DNA of 64,000 nt from Termitomyces sp. T153 (Eukaryota > Basidiomycota > Agaricomycetes > Agaricales > Lyophyllaceae), in NCBI GenBank assembly GCA_018296165.2, contig JACKQL020000031.1, positions 434,001 through 498,000 on the forward strand. The letters run 5' to 3'. A program made the position numbers and the translations under genes. Under the pieces are notes generated by a model, which was not told where the DNA came from, did no database searches, and saw only the letters and a program-made list of their open reading frames with translations. How positions within the stretch are numbered: position 1 is the first letter of the stretch; each line of letters begins with the position of its first letter. Shown here one piece after another: positions 60,301-64,000 of this stretch.

Positions 60301-63300
60301 TCTTGCTGCTTCTGCAGATGATGCCCCGGATTTGCTGTTTAGTGATGGATACAAATCTGTTCAAGAATTTATTGTAGGTCTGTTAACTTCGCCAGTCGAT
60401 CTTATTTCTCAATGACGATCGCAGAATCCAACCCGTCCTCGCCCAACCGTTGGCGAGATAGTCAACCAGGCTCGAGCTGCTGCTAGTGTAGAAGTTGAAG
60501 CGGTGACAGGCGTTGAACTTGATCTCGCGGATTTCACAGATATTCGCTTCGGCCAGGACCGTCGCTTGGAGGAGGTCGCTCGCATGCTGTGTTCCTCCAA
60601 GATCCCCAACATCAACTGGATCGAACGTCCTGAACTTAAGTCGGTTCTGTTCATTTCATCCAGAATTTTCAAGCGCTGAAGAAAATTCTAGCGAACATGA
60701 TCAAACCAAAGAACACCAAAATCTTGTGCTTCGCATCGCTGAACGTACTCTTGCTTTGCCTTTTGGACGTGCAATGTTCACGTTTGGCTCAGTCCCAACC
60801 GTTATACGGGAGGCATATACCATACCGAAAGTGGAGTACAGCATTCGATTGCAGCCGATGAATGTCATTGTCACTCCTGAACCCGGAAAAACTCCACCTA
60901 CAGAATCTCTCAGCTGGGGCGATTTTCACAATGGTGTGGCGGCAGGTCTGCGAATATCTCCTTTCTCTGCTGGTGTGGAGAGCTCGTGGATTGCGTTCAA
61001 TAAGCCTTCCGAATTGACCCCTGAACATGCCGGCTTCCTTTTCGGATTAGGTCTTACTGGACACCTTAAAGAAATGCTAACGTGGCATACGTTTGGGTAC
61101 TTGACCCCAAAACATGACCTGACATCGATCGGAGTTCTTTTAGGTCTTTCTGCTGCGAATATCGGGAGTGGAAATACGCATGTCACGAAGCTCCTGGCTG
61201 TCCATACCCCCGCCCTTCTTCCTACTCCTACTGTGGATCTCAACGTCTCGCTTATGACCCAAGCGGCTGGGCTTGCTGGAGTTGGTCTACTCTATCTAGG
61301 AACCAAAAATCGACGTATGGCAGAAGTATGTCTCAATCAAATCAGCAGAAGGGATCTCGTACAGCCGGACCTCAGTAATGAGCATCGTGAGGCATATACT
61401 TACTCAGCAGCCCTTGCATTCGGCATGATATTACTTGGAAAAGGTTCCTCCGTTCCAGCAGACATGACCCTAATTTCCCGCCTAACAACCTTGATACATG
61501 GCAGCGTAGGTATGCTCTCTCAGAGGGGTTCGCAACCTCCTTTCGACATAAATCTTACATCGCCCTCTGCGACTATTGCGCTGGGTTTAATGTACCTGCG
61601 AACGGAGCGACAAGATATCGCGGACATTTTAATAATCCCAGATACAATCATAGCTCTCAATCGCATCCAACCTAGCTTCGTACTCCTTCGTACTATTGCG
61701 CGATCATTAATTCTGTGGGACGCTGTCGCTCCAACTGCTGAATGGCTCATTTCTCAGTTACCCGCGACCGTTCGTGAAGCTTTCGATGCTCATGGGAAGG
61801 GTAAAGCTATTGACGATGCCTTAGAGCTCGCTTATTACAATATATTGGCCGGCTGTTGTTTCGTCGTTGGTTTGAAATACGCGGGTACAGCCCGAGAAGC
61901 TGCGTATATGATGATCATCAGGTACTTCGACCTCTTTACCAGGCTGGTGTATTCTGCAGGTCTGTCTTTATCGCAATATTTCTCCACGTAGATATGGTCA
62001 CTCATCCGAGGACAGGGCCACATTTTGATCATAAAATCAAGCGCTCAGCTTATCGCGATGGACTCAATTTGATTTCTATCTCGCTAAGTATGGTCATGGC
62101 GGGCACCGGGGAAATTACATGTTTCAGGCGTCTTCGTTATGCATACGGCATGTACCAACAGTCTATGTACAACCAACAGTCGAAATACGGCGTCCACATG
62201 ACGACACACATGTCGATCGGCCTACTCTTCCTGGGCGGTGGTCGTTTTACTTTAGGTACATCAGATGCTGCCATTGCCTGCATGGTTGCGGCCTTTTTCC
62301 CTCGAACACATAGTGTATCATCGGACAACAAGAGTTACCTGCAAGCCCTTCGCCATCTCTGGGTTTTAGCGGTTGAGCCGAGATGTCTTATTGCCCGCGA
62401 TGTTGATAGCACGGAAGTGGTATATCTCCCAGTCAAGATCACAATGAAAGAAGGAAAAGAAACTGGTCATACTCAACTTATTTCACCAACACTGATACCA
62501 GATCTTGACAAACTATTGTCAATAAGGGTTGATACACCTCGTTACTGGCCGTTCTATCTGGACACTGAAAATCTTCCACGACATCGTCAGAGCTTGCTTC
62601 GCAGCCAGACACTCTTTGTCAAACGAAGAACAGCCTTCTTGAGTTACACCGAAGATCCCAGAGGCAGTCGAAGTCTGTTCGTTCGTTCAGGGGCGTCTGC
62701 AGGAGATAGTGCAACTCTCGATTTCCCTCAGTCGACTGACACAAAGATACATCCCGCAGGAGACTTGGGAGAGTTTATCACTTCCTTCTCAAATGATGTC
62801 CTCTTCCTGGCATTTGCAGATCATTTCTCTCGGGAAACTGAGTTAGAAGAGGAGCGCCTGTTTCAAGCCTACTGCCATGCAACCTTGCTTGACAGTATCC
62901 TTCAAGATAAGCCCCAAACACTTCAGACTCACCTCACCCTCTTCCTTTACCGAACCATGTCTTCAAAGTCACGCTACTTCCATCTGCGTCTCCAAGATCT
63001 TAGATTTGCTGCCGACTTTTATAGCAAGATTTATGACCGGCGTTTTAGTGGCCGCACCGAGAATAATCCTAGAATGCCCCTAGTCCGAGACAGCACCGTC
63101 GCTGGGGCGCTTCACGCGTTAGACCAACAACTAGATGTGATCCGAAAGACACCACAATTCATCGCAGTGCTTGGGCAATATGCACGAGGGGAAGCGATCA
63201 CGGAAACCCAACCGGATGTAACACACAGCCTCGCCTGGTACCTCCTTAGAAACGGGGTGCCTGTGTCTACGATCCTTGTCATCCTGAAAGGGCTAGCACG

Positions 63301-63484
63301 GGATGCACATGCGCAGTGCATTGGACTCGCGTCGCCAGAAGGCACTGATGATTCTATTTCGCTTGACCTGGGAATCAAGGAAGTGTTGCATGGTGCTGGT
63401 ACGAAGATGACAACTGCCCTTGGGTCGGGGTGGAGTGTCAGGTCGTTGGATGAGATCATAAATGCTTGGAAGATTGGTGTTTAA
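57375..63484 (+). CDS. APC1: Anaphase-promoting complex subunit 1 (APC1/BimE)
   Basis: APC1 is the large scaffold of the APC/C ubiquitin ligase. The first ATG in frame is 57375 (MTTPISFPLQGP). The N-terminal part has TWNAHTVVLSQGGVMRKKW and FLRSIGRIFLKNGLEYTF, then PFIVRKAWPLSPHGVLIQR. After an intron at 58776-58829 comes AQSWRSISVALFDDRYDG. Later blocks are DIRFGQDRRLEEVARMLCSS, NINWIERPEL, RIAERTLALPFGRAMFTFGS, and the PC-repeat region (SPFSAGVESSWIAFNKP, HAGFLFGLGLTGHL, HDLTSIGVLLGLSAANIGS, LMTQAAGLAGVGLLYLGT). Then come GLNLISISLSMVMAGTGEI, HMSIGLLFLGGGRFTLG and the C-terminal region ending IINAWKIGV. A frame discontinuity without a good intron lies near 60640-60665 between PEL and the ERTLALPFGRA block. 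Introns are few for its size. Confidence 0.93.
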
Positions 63485-63839
63485 TCAATGGGATGATAAT
63501 TTGTTTCAAATGTTCTGACGATGCAAGATTTTGATTTTATTCGTAGTTCCAATTGAGTTTTACATAGCAGGTGTAATTGTATGTTTATGTGGCTCAGGCA
63601 CACTTTCAAGTTTGCATAGCATGTACGTACCGAAAAAATCCGTGAGTATCCCCTATCGGTAGTTGTCACTTTACCAGTAATGCTCATTTTGCACCCCAAT
63701 CAGAGCAACTCATTTCGAACACAAGCAAAAGATGATGGTTCCGTCCGTCTTTGATTACAATCTACAACTAAAAATCATGACATAGACATAGATACGACCT
63801 AGATGCAATATGCAGGGGTAATTCTATATATGCAGGAGC
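63485..63839. other. Convergent spacer between APC1 and the right-edge gene
   Basis: 355 bp with no supported gene, between two converging stop codons. Confidence 0.45.
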
Positions 63840-64000
63840 CTAGGAGTGGGCACGTTCAAAGGCTGCTGGGTGGTTAAAGCTAGCTTCTAGGAGCATCTTT
63901 CGGCGTTGAGAAACAGCCTAAAGTTTTTTTCAAAAAAAATCAGTCATTGAAGTTGAGTTGTTGGGAAATTATACCGTACCTCATTGAGCTTGTCAAGCAT
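63840..64000 (-). CDS. C-terminus of an unidentified minus-strand gene (partial)
   Basis: The minus strand reads ...MLDKLNE, then a 62-bp intron (63979-63918, GTACGG...TTTAG) and a last exon coding AVSQRRKMLLEASFNHPAAF then ERAHS with stop TAG at 63840-63842. Splice sites and frame agree across the junction. The visible part is short and charged; the family is not recognised. Confidence 0.55.

Overview
The window comes from a fungal nuclear genome, most probably a basidiomycete of the Agaricomycetes type. The genes carry many short GT...AG introns (about 45-65 bp) and encode eukaryotic housekeeping proteins: diflavin reductase Tah18, notchless/Rsa4, FIG4, APC1, and helicases of the MOV10 and UPF1 classes. 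The middle is an island of decayed LTR retrotransposons and Helitrons in which CpG has been almost erased, as expected from long-term CpG methylation and deamination. I cannot name the species.

Layout. 1-2005 (+): 3' part of an unrecognised protein with a possible ATP-grasp-like core. 2687-5021 (+): TAH18. 5187-7100 (+): the notchless WD40 ribosome-assembly factor. 7447-10489 (-): FIG4 phosphoinositide phosphatase. 10854-12085 (-): putative mitochondrial DUF2358-like protein. 12580-13850 (-): aldo/keto reductase, followed by a stray reductase-tail fragment and a frameshifted MFS transporter (14176-16506, -). 18061-21784 (-): MOV10/SDE3-type RNA helicase. 22126-48000: about 26 kb transposon island. 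48034-51426 (+): second SF1 helicase, possibly mitochondrial. 54057-56850 (+): RanBP2 zinc-finger RNA-binding protein. 57375-63484 (+): APC1. The extreme right edge holds the C-terminus of another minus-strand gene.

The island can be read in layers from target-site duplications and split homologies. A Ty3/gypsy element (22126-22420 plus 36122-38907) was split by a solo LTR of a second family ('LTR-B', 22421-36121). That LTR was split by a Ty1/copia element (22491-35201, LTRs of about 350 bp, TSD CAGAC). Inside the copia element lie a second gypsy gag-pol and, within that, a younger Helitron (27009 to about 29935). The Helitron ends in five 59-bp repeats and a strong hairpin. Further right are another gypsy family carrying its own solo LTR-B (42239-43462, TSD TGGAC), inverted gypsy pieces, and a much older copy of the same Helitron 3' end (about 46814-46900). 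In that old copy nearly every CpG of the young copy has become CpA.

The genes do not form one pathway; they are ordinary single-copy eukaryotic functions. The parts most worth following up are the transposon stratigraphy and its CpG decay, the internally deleted Helitron, the hairpin array upstream of TAH18, and the MFS/reductase pseudogene debris. I found no convincing new multi-gene system. Several otherwise conserved genes show single-base frame breaks (MFS, the MOV10-like helicase, APC1); some of these may be assembly errors.
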